Assembly (NCBI GenBank): GCA_039680175.1
Contig: JBDKTO010000025.1
Span: 51,240 to 115,239 of the forward strand
Direction of reading: 5' to 3'
DNA: 64,000 nucleotides
Source: Veillonellales bacterium
GTDB lineage: Bacteria > Bacillota > Negativicutes > JAAYSF01
Part shown: piece after piece, positions 8,447 through 15,700 of the stretch
How positions within the stretch are numbered: the stretch's first letter is position 1
How the letters are laid out: each line of letters opens with the position of its first letter
Position numbers and translations under genes: made by a program
Notes under the pieces: generated by a model
What the model was told of the DNA's origin: nothing
The model's database searches: none
The model's input: only the letters and a program-made list of their open reading frames with translations

Positions 8447-9370
8447 ATGAAGAAACTAAGCACCTTACTTTTGGCCTCAATGATAATGGCCACTGGTACA
8501 ACTTCTGTTTTTGCAGAAGAAATTAGCGGAAAAGATGCTACAGTATCTATTACTAATGCTCTTATTTCGCAAGAAATTCAAAACGTTAAGATTAACAACA
8601 AAGCTTGGTTGGCTCGAACGGATATTCAGCTTCAAATGGACAATAATATGAAGCCCACGCTTTCGATCGAAACCGTTCAGCCTTTTCATCGAACGGATAC
8701 GGAAGCTACATTTTATCAATTGCGTGTAGCCCGTAATCCACAAAATGGTACAACTACCAACATTGGTACAGGTTATCGTCATGTAACAGATGACAAAAAT
8801 ACTCTAACCGGTGTAAATCTGTTCTATGATCGTGCCTGGAAGTATGGTCATGAGAGAGTTGGCCTTGGTGGCGAATATTTCCATGGTTTACTGGAAAGTC
8901 GTTATAATATCTATCATCCGATTTCTGGAGAGAAGTTGGTAGATGCAATATCAGCTACTTATGAGAAAGCGATTAGTGGAGCTGACTATGAAGTAGGTAT
9001 GCCAATTCCTCATATGCCATATATGAAGATTTTTCTCCAAGGATATCAGTGGGACTATCAATACAGTGACGATGTAAAAGGGTACAAGCTACGTAGCGAA
9101 ATTCAAGTGACTCCTCAACTGCAATTAGAAGTAGGGTATTCTCATGATAATTACGTCAAAAACAATCAATATGTAAATCTGATGTATACATTAGGCCAAT
9201 CCGGCAAAGTGGCTATGCTCGAAGCGGGTAAACCGATCATTCGTCGGGAACGTTGGGAAAAAGTAGATAATTCGAAACGGTTGCTGGATAAGGTAGAACG
9301 GGAAAATGACATTAGGGTGGAACGGTATTCCAAGCAAGCAAATGGAATCATCGTATCACTGACGAATTAG
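8447..9370 (+). CDS. Inverse autotransporter beta-barrel domain protein (intimin/invasin type)
   Basis: A 307-residue outer-membrane protein. A signal peptide (MKKLSTLLLASMIMATGTTS, cleavage near AFA-type site VFAEE) is followed by a beta-barrel with YQLRVARNPQNGTTTNIGTG, LTGVNLFYDRAWKYGHERVG, LGGEYFHGLLESRYNIYHP, typical of the intimin/invasin inverse-autotransporter barrel. Unlike classical family members there is no LysM, Ig-like or passenger domain after the barrel; the C-terminus is a charged tail of about 60 residues. AAGGAGG lies 6 nt before the ATG. The next gene, 14 nt away, encodes a secreted protein that could be its partner. It implies a Gram-negative-type envelope. Confidence 0.85.
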   Translation: MKKLSTLLLASMIMATGTTSVFAEEISGKDATVSITNALISQEIQNVKINNKAWLARTDIQLQMDNNMKPTLSIETVQPFHRTDTEATFYQLRVARNPQNGTTTNIGTGYRHVTDDKNTLTGVNLFYDRAWKYGHERVGLGGEYFHGLLESRYNIYHPISGEKLVDAISATYEKAISGADYEVGMPIPHMPYMKIFLQGYQWDYQYSDDVKGYKLRSEIQVTPQLQLEVGYSHDNYVKNNQYVNLMYTLGQSGKVAMLEAGKPIIRRERWEKVDNSKRLLDKVERENDIRVERYSKQANGIIVSLTN

Positions 9371-9384
9371 GAGGAAACTAGCGA

Positions 9385-9900
9385 ATGAAGAAATCATTGA
9401 TTATCATATTGACTTGTTTTATGGTAAGTTTATTAATTACACCAGCCTTTGCAGCTCCAGGGGATATTACCAGTATGAATGTCGCGATTAAGGAAATGCA
9501 AGTATATAATGAAACAACCAATCAATGGGTTACCATTTATTCGACAGGGGCACCAACCACTCTTGATATAGTAAACACAAACCTGTTTAGCAGTACGACA
9601 ATCAATTTGCCAGCAGGTCATTATACATATCTTCTGATTACGCAAAATCCCGCAATGAGTTGGACTGCAGAAACAACAACCGGGATTGTGAATAAAAACG
9701 TAGATAAAAGCTCTGATGGTACCCCTAGTTTCAATAACAATACAGGTTATGGAATGAGCGGGGGACATTATATGAAAGCTGGATACGTAAACTTTACGAT
9801 TACTCCCAATACAACTCGTTTGAATATTAAATTTGGTGCTACAGTCAATTCCACTACAGGCGCATTGAATCAGCCAGTATTTCAAGTTCAATCATACTAA
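9385..9900 (+). CDS. Secreted protein of unknown function
   Basis: A 171-residue protein with a clear signal peptide (KKSLIIILTCFMVSLLITPA, cleavage after AFA). The mature part is threonine- and asparagine-rich with predicted beta strands (SMNVAIKEMQVYNETTNQWV, YTYLLITQNP, VNFTITPNTTRLNIKF), suggesting a beta-sandwich that may resemble DUF4382-type domains, though I cannot assign a family. GGAGGAAACT precedes the ATG, 14 nt after the barrel gene, so the two are an operon. It may be the substrate or surface partner of that barrel. Confidence 0.75.
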   Translation: MKKSLIIILTCFMVSLLITPAFAAPGDITSMNVAIKEMQVYNETTNQWVTIYSTGAPTTLDIVNTNLFSSTTINLPAGHYTYLLITQNPAMSWTAETTTGIVNKNVDKSSDGTPSFNNNTGYGMSGGHYMKAGYVNFTITPNTTRLNIKFGATVNSTTGALNQPVFQVQSY

Positions 9901-9993
9901 TAGAATTGCTTGAAATGTGTCAAATCAATCGATGGTATAAGGCATGAATAATAGGAATAGGACGTAGAGAAATATATAATCATTCAGTAATAA

Positions 9994-10049
9994 ATTCCTA
10001 TTAACTGTACTATCTAAAGTGCTTCTGGGTATTCAGGGTAATTCTGAGT
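9994..10049 (+). repeat. Intergenic repeat, copy 2 of 2
   Basis: Copy of the 1207-1259 repeat, beginning ATTCCTATTAACTGTACTAT and ending in CAGGGTAATTCTGAG. A shorter shared string, ATCGATGGTATAAG, also precedes it (about 9928) and precedes the gene at 644 (about 580). Confidence 0.6.
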
Positions 10050-10074
10050 AGTATGCAGAGTATAGTTAAGAACT

Positions 10075-10110
10075 TTCGTCAATAAATTGACGGAGGTTCA
10101 TTTTTTTTGT
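10075..10110 (+). terminator. Terminator of the surface-protein operon
   Basis: TTCGTCAAT pairs with ATTGACGGA over 2 nt, then TTCATTTTTTTT. Same sequence style as the terminators at 21407 and 22839. Confidence 0.75.
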
Positions 10111-10145
10111 TTATCTAAGCTTTGTCATTTAGCGGCAAACTACCG

Positions 10146-10173
10146 TTTACGCAGAGACCGTACTTGATATAAT
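10146..10173 (+). promoter_or_regulatory. Promoter with ACCGTTTACGC -35 box
   Basis: TTTACG (10146-10151), 16-nt spacer, TATAAT (10168-10173). The -35 box is embedded in ACCGTTTACGCAG, repeated at 19397 and 22891. Confidence 0.65.
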
Positions 10174-10218
10174 TATTATATAGGAAATAATTTACAATTA
10201 AAGCGAGGTATATTAACT

Positions 10219-10539
10219 ATGAGCAGTTATATTCGAGAGGCACTTTCAGGAAAAGTATTGGCATACTTAGATGGTGAATATGTACGAAATCTATCTGGTG
10301 AAGTACTAGTATCAATTGACGGCAATTATGTTCGGGAAGGTGTGAGTGGTGGTCGAGTTTTAGCATCTTTGGATGGCGAGTTAATCCGAGAAGGTGCATC
10401 GGGAGGTAGTATTATTGCTAGTATAAGCGATAATTATATTCGTGAAGGAACAAGTGGCGGTAATGTGATGTTTGAGGTTGATCGTTATTTATCTAATGTT
10501 GAAAAATGCGCATTGGCAATAGCTGTAGTAATGATTTGA
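10219..10539 (+). CDS. Five-repeat protein (YIREG.SGG.VLASIDG repeats)
   Basis: A 106-residue protein made of five repeats of 16-18 residues, each of form (Y/L)(I/V)REG-SGG-(V/I)(L/I)AS(L/I)DG(N/E). The repeats start near residues 4, 21, 37, 55 and 73. A short hydrophobic tail (CALAIAVVMI) ends it. The repeat type recalls small '4-fold beta flower' proteins in Firmicutes; this match is from memory and uncertain. GCGAGG precedes the ATG. No signal peptide is seen, so it is probably cytoplasmic. Function unknown. Confidence 0.75.
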   Translation: MSSYIREALSGKVLAYLDGEYVRNLSGEVLVSIDGNYVREGVSGGRVLASLDGELIREGASGGSIIASISDNYIREGTSGGNVMFEVDRYLSNVEKCALAIAVVMI

Positions 10540-10611
10540 AGGCTGGTAACACCTAGTATATATAGATTTAATTGGGAGTAGTCGAAAGGATATTTTAATA
10601 TGTTGTCGAAT

Positions 10612-10637
10612 CCCCTAGTTATACATTCTAGGGGGGA
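10612..10637 (+). promoter_or_regulatory. Hairpin that hides the ribosome site of the next gene
   Basis: CCCCTAG (10612-10618) pairs with CTAGGGG (10628-10634). The second arm contains the only Shine-Dalgarno candidate (GGGGGGA) for the ATG at 10643, so translation may need this stem to open. Confidence 0.5.
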
Positions 10638-10642
10638 CGATT

Positions 10643-10957
10643 ATGGTTGTAGATGATAAAGATTCTAAAAAAATGATTCAACTTGCCCGAGAGGGGAAGG
10701 GAATCAAAGAAGTATGGGAAGAAGATTTTTCTAATTATGATTATTGGGATGTTTATTGGACAATAAAGAATGGTGGCGTTACCGCTGCACGGGAAATAAA
10801 AAAACAAATAACAATGAAGTTGAACCAAATAACGTCGGAATCTACTGAGCGCCAAAAAGAGTTAATAGACGAAATTCAAGAACTAATTTGGCAGTTATAC
10901 TCAAGTCATAAAGAAAATCGAAAGAAATTAGAGGATATACGTAAAGTAATAGGTTAG
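10643..10957 (+). CDS. Small protein of unknown function
   Basis: A 104-residue protein. Residues 8-45 (KKMIQLAREGKGIKEVWEED then FSNYDYWDVYW) look like a compact helical domain; the second half is a predicted coiled coil rich in E, K and Q. No signal peptide or membrane segment. It is followed by a perfect terminator. I do not recognise the family. A hairpin overlaps its ribosome site. Confidence 0.65.
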   Translation: MVVDDKDSKKMIQLAREGKGIKEVWEEDFSNYDYWDVYWTIKNGGVTAAREIKKQITMKLNQITSESTERQKELIDEIQELIWQLYSSHKENRKKLEDIRKVIG

Positions 10958-11034
10958 AATGGTTAAGCAAGATTGCAAATTTGGCTATGGCTAGAAAGTA
11001 ATTCAGACAATTTAATATCTATATATTACAATAG

Positions 11035-11068
11035 AAACCGTCTCAAAAAATGATGAGACGGTTTTTTT
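11035..11068 (+). terminator. Rho-independent terminator
   Basis: AAACCGTCTCA pairs perfectly with TGAGACGGTTT, then TTTTTAT. Confidence 0.9.
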
Positions 11069-11221
11069 ATATTAACAAATAGTTTTGTTGAAAATTTTTG
11101 CGAATTTTAAAAATTGAATTGTTTTTTTTCTAGAGAAAAGATTTTTAAAAGTGTATGATAAGGGCATTGAAAGGGGGGATTAAAGATAAAAAAGGTTTGG
11201 ATTGATGAGAATAAAAGGATA

Positions 11222-12115
11222 ATGATTGAAAAATTTGTTTTGCCATTTCACAGAATACACGAATTAGCAAATCGTTATCCACTAATGAGTGAAGAAGAAA
11301 GGGAGGTTTTAAAACAAAGCTTACTAAAATCTGGACAACTAAATCCAATCTATTTGTTTGATAACGAAATTATCGATGGACGCAATCGTTATTTAGTTAT
11401 GAAAGAGCTAGCTGAAAAAGGACAGTTGTCCTTTAAGCCAAAGATAGAAACTTATCCATGTAAGAAAGAAGACCTGCCTACAATTGTAGAAGCACTTAAT
11501 GTCCATCGTAGGCATTTATCGCCTAGCCAAAAAGCTGCGATTGGCGTAAAAAATTATCTACCAATTCAAAGACAATTGGCACAGGAACGCCAGCAAAAGG
11601 GGGTTAGCTTAAATTTAAGCGAAGGTGGTAAAACAGCAGAAATAATTGCAAAGATGGTTGGGGTAAGCACTACATATATTGAGAAAGCAATAAAAGTCAT
11701 AACTGATACAGAACTATTTTCCTTACTCGAAGATGGAAAAATTAACGTTGTAGATGCTGAAATTGTTGCTTCGAATGCCACTCCAGAACAGCGGCAAGAG
11801 ATAATTAACAAAATAATGCATGATGGAAAGGGGGTCAGATATAATATTTCGTTAATTACCCCAAGGAAAAAACAAAAAGTTAAAATTGCTGAAATTCAAC
11901 AACCATTACTTATAGTAATGAAAAATTTAGATGGAGATAATGATAAGACACAGTTAATAAAAGAAAAAATTCGAGAGTTGAGAGACTTGTTAATATCCGC
12001 AGGTGTTGAGAACTCCGAAATTTGGTATCAGCCAACTGATGAAGGCAACAGTGCTTTTAAAGGAGAGTTAGAAAGGTTATATAAAAAAATACAGCCTAAA
12101 CGGTTGGGTGACTAA
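11222..12115 (+). CDS. ParB/Spo0J-like nuclease-fold protein 1
   Basis: A 297-residue protein with an N-terminal ParB/sulfiredoxin-type domain (residues 1-95, with NPIYLFDNEIIDGRNRYLVM), a middle helix-turn-helix (TAEIIAKMVGVSTTYIEKAI) and a charged C-terminus. ParB relatives bind DNA and CTP, or act as regulators on plasmids and phages. No ParA neighbour is present. Start is uncertain: the ATG at 11222 has only a cramped ribosome site, while AAGGGGGG at 11171-11178 sits 7 nt before an in-frame ATA at 11186 and the frame is open back to 11171. A second ParB-like gene follows. Confidence 0.85.
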   Translation: MIEKFVLPFHRIHELANRYPLMSEEEREVLKQSLLKSGQLNPIYLFDNEIIDGRNRYLVMKELAEKGQLSFKPKIETYPCKKEDLPTIVEALNVHRRHLSPSQKAAIGVKNYLPIQRQLAQERQQKGVSLNLSEGGKTAEIIAKMVGVSTTYIEKAIKVITDTELFSLLEDGKINVVDAEIVASNATPEQRQEIINKIMHDGKGVRYNISLITPRKKQKVKIAEIQQPLLIVMKNLDGDNDKTQLIKEKIRELRDLLISAGVENSEIWYQPTDEGNSAFKGELERLYKKIQPKRLGD

Positions 12116-12175
12116 GAAATTTCAATATAGAAGTAGAGCTTATGATCTTTGACAATTAAATAGCAGCGAACAGAT

Positions 12176-12219
12176 AGACCAAAGGCTTAGGTGGAAAGCA
12201 TAGTTCCTTCTACCGGTCT
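12176..12219 (+). other. Intergenic hairpin between the two ParB-like genes
   Basis: AGACC...GGTCT closes an inner GGTGGAA...TTCC/ACC pairing. No T-run directly follows, so terminator activity is doubtful; it may be a leader structure. Confidence 0.3.
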
Positions 12220-12292
12220 GTCCATTTTAAATTTTAGGAATATTCTGATTTTATGTAAGTTAAATCTAAAATAGTTAAGGAGAGAAGAGAAT

Positions 12293-13366
12293 ATGGAAAA
12301 TGTTGAATTTGATAATGCAAATATTACTAGTGAAATGAACTTAAGGCAATTCGTTGACACAAGTAATGAAAGCGACATGCAAAAATTAACGGACGGAAAT
12401 TCTCCTAACGAATCAGCCTCAAATAATATTACTTCGTACTTTGGTCCCGTATATGAGACCGTTGAAAAATTTACTGCTCATCCGTTTGCTAATATTTATC
12501 CAGATACTACTCAAGCAGAATATGAAAGCCTTTTAGAAGATATGCGGATACATGGGCAATATGAACCTATTATTATTTTTGAAGGCCAAATTGCTGATGG
12601 TAGGACTCGCCAAAAAGCTCAACAGGAATTAAATCACCCTATGTTAGCAAATGAATGGTTAGGAACACCAGAAGACTTGTTGAACTATCTCTATGCTAAG
12701 AGTCAGCATCGTAATTTGACTAGTCAACAGCGGGCAGTAGTTTCTCTGCAATTTCTTGAAGTTGAAAGAGAATTAGCTAAACAGCGTAAGGGAATGCGGA
12801 CGGACTTAGCACATATTGTATCTGCTGTTAAAGGCAGAGCATCCGACATAACTGCTAAAAAGCACGGAACCAATCGAATCTATTTAGGATATGCTGAAAA
12901 AATTCAAGAAAATGCTAAAGAGTTGCTGGAATTTGTAAAAAGAAATGAAATTCCTATTACTCAGGCAAAATTGCTTGCAGAGTCAATTGATAACCCTGAG
13001 CAACGACTTGAAGCTGTTGCAAAATATAAAAAAGACAAGAAATCTATGAAAGCTATTATTCGTGCTATCAAATTACCAGATGACACGAGTGAGCCAAAAG
13101 ATGGTAAGGAAACTTCAGATATTATTCCAGCACTCATGCTATTCCAAAATATGCATTTATGGCAAGATCAAGAAGTTGCGATGAAAAAAATTCAGCAAAT
13201 TGCAGAAATCTTAAATATTAATAACCGTGAAATCTGGTACGTTCCAGATAATGATAAAAATACTACAAAGAAAATATTAAAGTTAGTTCAAGCGTTTAAT
13301 AAAAAGATAGCAAAAATTAATAGATTTTCTTCAGATGGTAGCCCCATTAAAAATTTGTTAAAATGA
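12293..13366 (+). CDS. ParB-like N-terminal domain protein 2
   Basis: A 357-residue protein. After a 50-residue polar leader, residues 60-115 hold a ParB-type domain (HPFANIYPDTTQAEYESLLE, then PIIIFEGQIADGRTRQKA), followed by a SQHRNLTSQQRA segment and a long helical C-terminus. AAGGAGAG lies 8 nt before the ATG. It differs strongly from ParB-like 1, so this is not a recent duplication. In phage-plasmids and satellites such proteins act in partition or gene control; the exact role is unknown. It is upstream of the primase-helicase genes. Confidence 0.85.
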   Translation: MENVEFDNANITSEMNLRQFVDTSNESDMQKLTDGNSPNESASNNITSYFGPVYETVEKFTAHPFANIYPDTTQAEYESLLEDMRIHGQYEPIIIFEGQIADGRTRQKAQQELNHPMLANEWLGTPEDLLNYLYAKSQHRNLTSQQRAVVSLQFLEVERELAKQRKGMRTDLAHIVSAVKGRASDITAKKHGTNRIYLGYAEKIQENAKELLEFVKRNEIPITQAKLLAESIDNPEQRLEAVAKYKKDKKSMKAIIRAIKLPDDTSEPKDGKETSDIIPALMLFQNMHLWQDQEVAMKKIQQIAEILNINNREIWYVPDNDKNTTKKILKLVQAFNKKIAKINRFSSDGSPIKNLLK

Positions 13367-13514
13367 TGCTTAATTTTCTTTATCATATAGCAGTCAAGGG
13401 TTATTATAACTATTTTTAATAAAAGGGGGTGGTTACCTTGATTGTTTAAAAATGCAAAGCATTTAATGTTATTCCGCAATTAAATATAAAAATTTTTTAA
13501 AAAGAGAGGAAAAA

Positions 13515-14030
13515 ATGGCAATGGAATTAAAAGAAAAAAACTTTAAAGTAATTGTGTTAAAAAATGTCCAGGTTCAAGAAAAAAATGGTCAGTACGAAAT
13601 TAATGCAGAAACACTTAATGGAAAAATTATGAATATATCAATTAATGAAGCTTTACTTGACGAATTAAATAAATTTAAGATTTATGATACGGTTTTTATT
13701 TATCAACATCGTAGTAATAGGGAGTGGAAAGTAGATGGCTTTTTACCTATTACAATAGGTAGAACAAATTTATTTGACATAGAAGGAGCAAAATCTCTAA
13801 AAGAAAAAATTAGTGTAATTAAAGATATCAGGAATTTGTTTGGTGATATATCTCAATTAGATTTTAATAATCCCGATGACATGTTGTTGTTATGTGGAGC
13901 TTTTATATGTATTGCTCATGATTATGAAAAAGTGAGAAAACATTTATCTATGTCCTTAATTTATAAAATGCTTGAAATTGGTGGTAGAGCATCATGGCTA
14001 TATAATCAAGGCGAAGTATGCATATTTTAG
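13515..14030 (+). CDS. Element-borne protein of unknown function
   Basis: A 171-residue, AT-rich gene with GAGAGGAAAAA before the ATG. The N-terminal 75 residues look beta-rich (FKVIVLKNVQVQEKNGQYEI), the rest helical with a Cys-containing hydrophobic stretch (MLLLCGAFICIAHDYEKVRK). No motif I can name. It sits between ParB-like 2 and the replication genes and is presumably part of the same transcription unit. Confidence 0.6.
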   Translation: MAMELKEKNFKVIVLKNVQVQEKNGQYEINAETLNGKIMNISINEALLDELNKFKIYDTVFIYQHRSNREWKVDGFLPITIGRTNLFDIEGAKSLKEKISVIKDIRNLFGDISQLDFNNPDDMLLLCGAFICIAHDYEKVRKHLSMSLIYKMLEIGGRASWLYNQGEVCIF

Positions 14031-14199
14031 TTGAATTTAACAGTAAACGTAATATCAAGTTTTCACAAATAATTATAAACAATTTTTACAAAAAGGCGGT
14101 GGTTATCGAGTTATTAAAGATAAATAAAAAGGCCAGATTAAGCATTGCCGTGCTTATCCAGCCAAAGTTAAAACTATTAATTAGATTATACTATGGTGT

Positions 14200-14225
14200 C
14201 TAGCTGCTCTGCAAGGAGCAGCTAG
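14200..14225. repeat. Perfect 10-bp inverted repeat
   Basis: CTAGCTGCTC pairs with GAGCAGCTAG over a 6-nt loop, with no following T-run. It may be an operator or mRNA stem ahead of the gene at 14257. Confidence 0.45.
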
Positions 14226-14256
14226 GTAATAACTAAAAGAATGGAGTGTATGCTGT

Positions 14257-14553
14257 ATGAATGTTATAAATTTAGCCGATTATTATCCAAAGAAATTAAT
14301 ATTTTGTGGCGACATACATGATTTTTCTGTAAATATGGTAGATGGTAATTTAGTGCTTTGTGTAAATCTTAATAATGAAGACTTTCGCTTTATGAAGCTA
14401 AAGGAGACGTTGTCGCTATGGTCTTTTCATGAAGCAAGTAAAATTTTATTAAATGCAATGATTGGAAAAATACCTATTTGCATTCATGCAGAATATGTTG
14501 ATGACTTTACATATCACATCAATGATATTGGGTACTATGTACAAGATAATTAA
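14257..14553 (+). CDS. Small protein of unknown function
   Basis: A 98-residue protein with GGAGTG 9 nt before the ATG. Alternating hydrophobic strands (KLIFCGDIHDFSVNMVDGNL, VLCVNLNN) then helices. It lies 25 nt upstream of the primase gene and is likely co-transcribed. No family recognised. Confidence 0.55.
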   Translation: MNVINLADYYPKKLIFCGDIHDFSVNMVDGNLVLCVNLNNEDFRFMKLKETLSLWSFHEASKILLNAMIGKIPICIHAEYVDDFTYHINDIGYYVQDN

Positions 14554-14578
14554 GTAATTGTAAAGGAGAGAATAGCAC

Positions 14579-15700
14579 TTGATTGACAGTGGCATGGCAT
14601 TACAAGATAAACAAGCATTAGAAAAATATCTCGATTTATTGTTTGGACGTCATAATGAGAAAGGTAATATTTTTTTATTGGAGCGATCGGCGTTTAGTGA
14701 TAATTATAATAATGGTAAAGGAAATCGACAAATTATTAAGCCATTGCAGATATCGGAGATTATAGCGCATATAGAAGACGAAGGTTTTGCTCATGATTTT
14801 TCTATATCTCCTGCTATTTATGCTGGTAATTTCCGTTCGCATGATATGGTTTCAGGTTTATATTGCTTTTGGGCTGAGTTTGATTATGGTACGGTAGGTC
14901 ACAAAAAACGTGACCTACCCTTTGCAAGCAAAGACGAGTGCAAAAGTATGATAAAAAATAATTATATAAGGGCAGAGTTGAATCCTAACATTATTATGAA
15001 TAGCGGTCATGGTATTCATTGCTATTGGCTGGTAGGTAGCAATCTGATTGGACAGCAGACAAAAAAGCAAATAGAGCAGGTTAACGAATGGTTGTTTCAA
15101 ATTGGAATTGGCATCAACCGGAATTATTATAATGAAGTCAAAAGCATAACAAGTTTGATGCGTTCGCCTTACCCGGCAGTGAATCGGAAAATAGCAACCA
15201 GTCCGGTTAGGACGAAGATGATATTTACGAAACAACCTATATATTCCCTGCCCTTCATCAGAAACAAAATTATTTCTCATATTATGAAAAAACGGAAAAG
15301 CAAAAATACTGCATTCCTAAGAACCAAAAAATATAATGGCTGTAAGGCCGCCATACCATTCTTGCGTAGCGGCGATATTGGCCTAGTAGAGGCAGATACA
15401 GCCTTTATGGCATGGCTTAGTGATAGTACTGATTTATCTTACTATAAAAGCAACCTTTATGGATTTGATAGCACAAGCGCGAAAGAGGCGTGGATATTTA
15501 AATATCTATATTTGTGTAAGCTTGATGTACAAGATATTTATGATTTTTGTGACCAATATATGGATAGGCGGTATCATATGTTTCGAACAAGAAGAAATAT
15601 GTCAGATCGGTTAAAGCGCATACAATATGAAATTAATTTAGCTTTACACCGCAATACATTTCCTAAAAAAATAAAATATGAACACAGGGGGATTTTATAA
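14579..15700 (+). CDS. AEP-type (RepB-like) DNA primase
   Basis: A 373-residue protein starting at a TTG (14579) with AAAGGAGAG 8 nt upstream; the next ATG (14594) is an alternative. Residues 95-105 (YCFWAEFDYGT) fit the catalytic acidic motif of archaeo-eukaryotic-type primases, and NIIMNSGHGIHCYWLV (about 142-157) the following S-G-x-G-x-H-x-Y motif of plasmid/phage primase-polymerases. It should lay primers for the element's replication. Its stop overlaps the start of the helicase by one base, the usual primase-helicase pairing of phage satellites and plasmids. Confidence 0.75.
   Translation: MIDSGMALQDKQALEKYLDLLFGRHNEKGNIFLLERSAFSDNYNNGKGNRQIIKPLQISEIIAHIEDEGFAHDFSISPAIYAGNFRSHDMVSGLYCFWAEFDYGTVGHKKRDLPFASKDECKSMIKNNYIRAELNPNIIMNSGHGIHCYWLVGSNLIGQQTKKQIEQVNEWLFQIGIGINRNYYNEVKSITSLMRSPYPAVNRKIATSPVRTKMIFTKQPIYSLPFIRNKIISHIMKKRKSKNTAFLRTKKYNGCKAAIPFLRSGDIGLVEADTAFMAWLSDSTDLSYYKSNLYGFDSTSAKEAWIFKYLYLCKLDVQDIYDFCDQYMDRRYHMFRTRRNMSDRLKRIQYEINLALHRNTFPKKIKYEHRGIL

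Noticed and set aside
8211..8493. Minus-strand ORFs upstream of the inverse autotransporter
   Set aside because: Low-complexity AT-rich translations covering the promoter and operator.
14018..14203. 61-codon ORF between 13515 and 14257 genes
   Set aside because: Starts inside the previous gene, no ribosome site; a GTG at 14099 gives only 34 residues, also weak.
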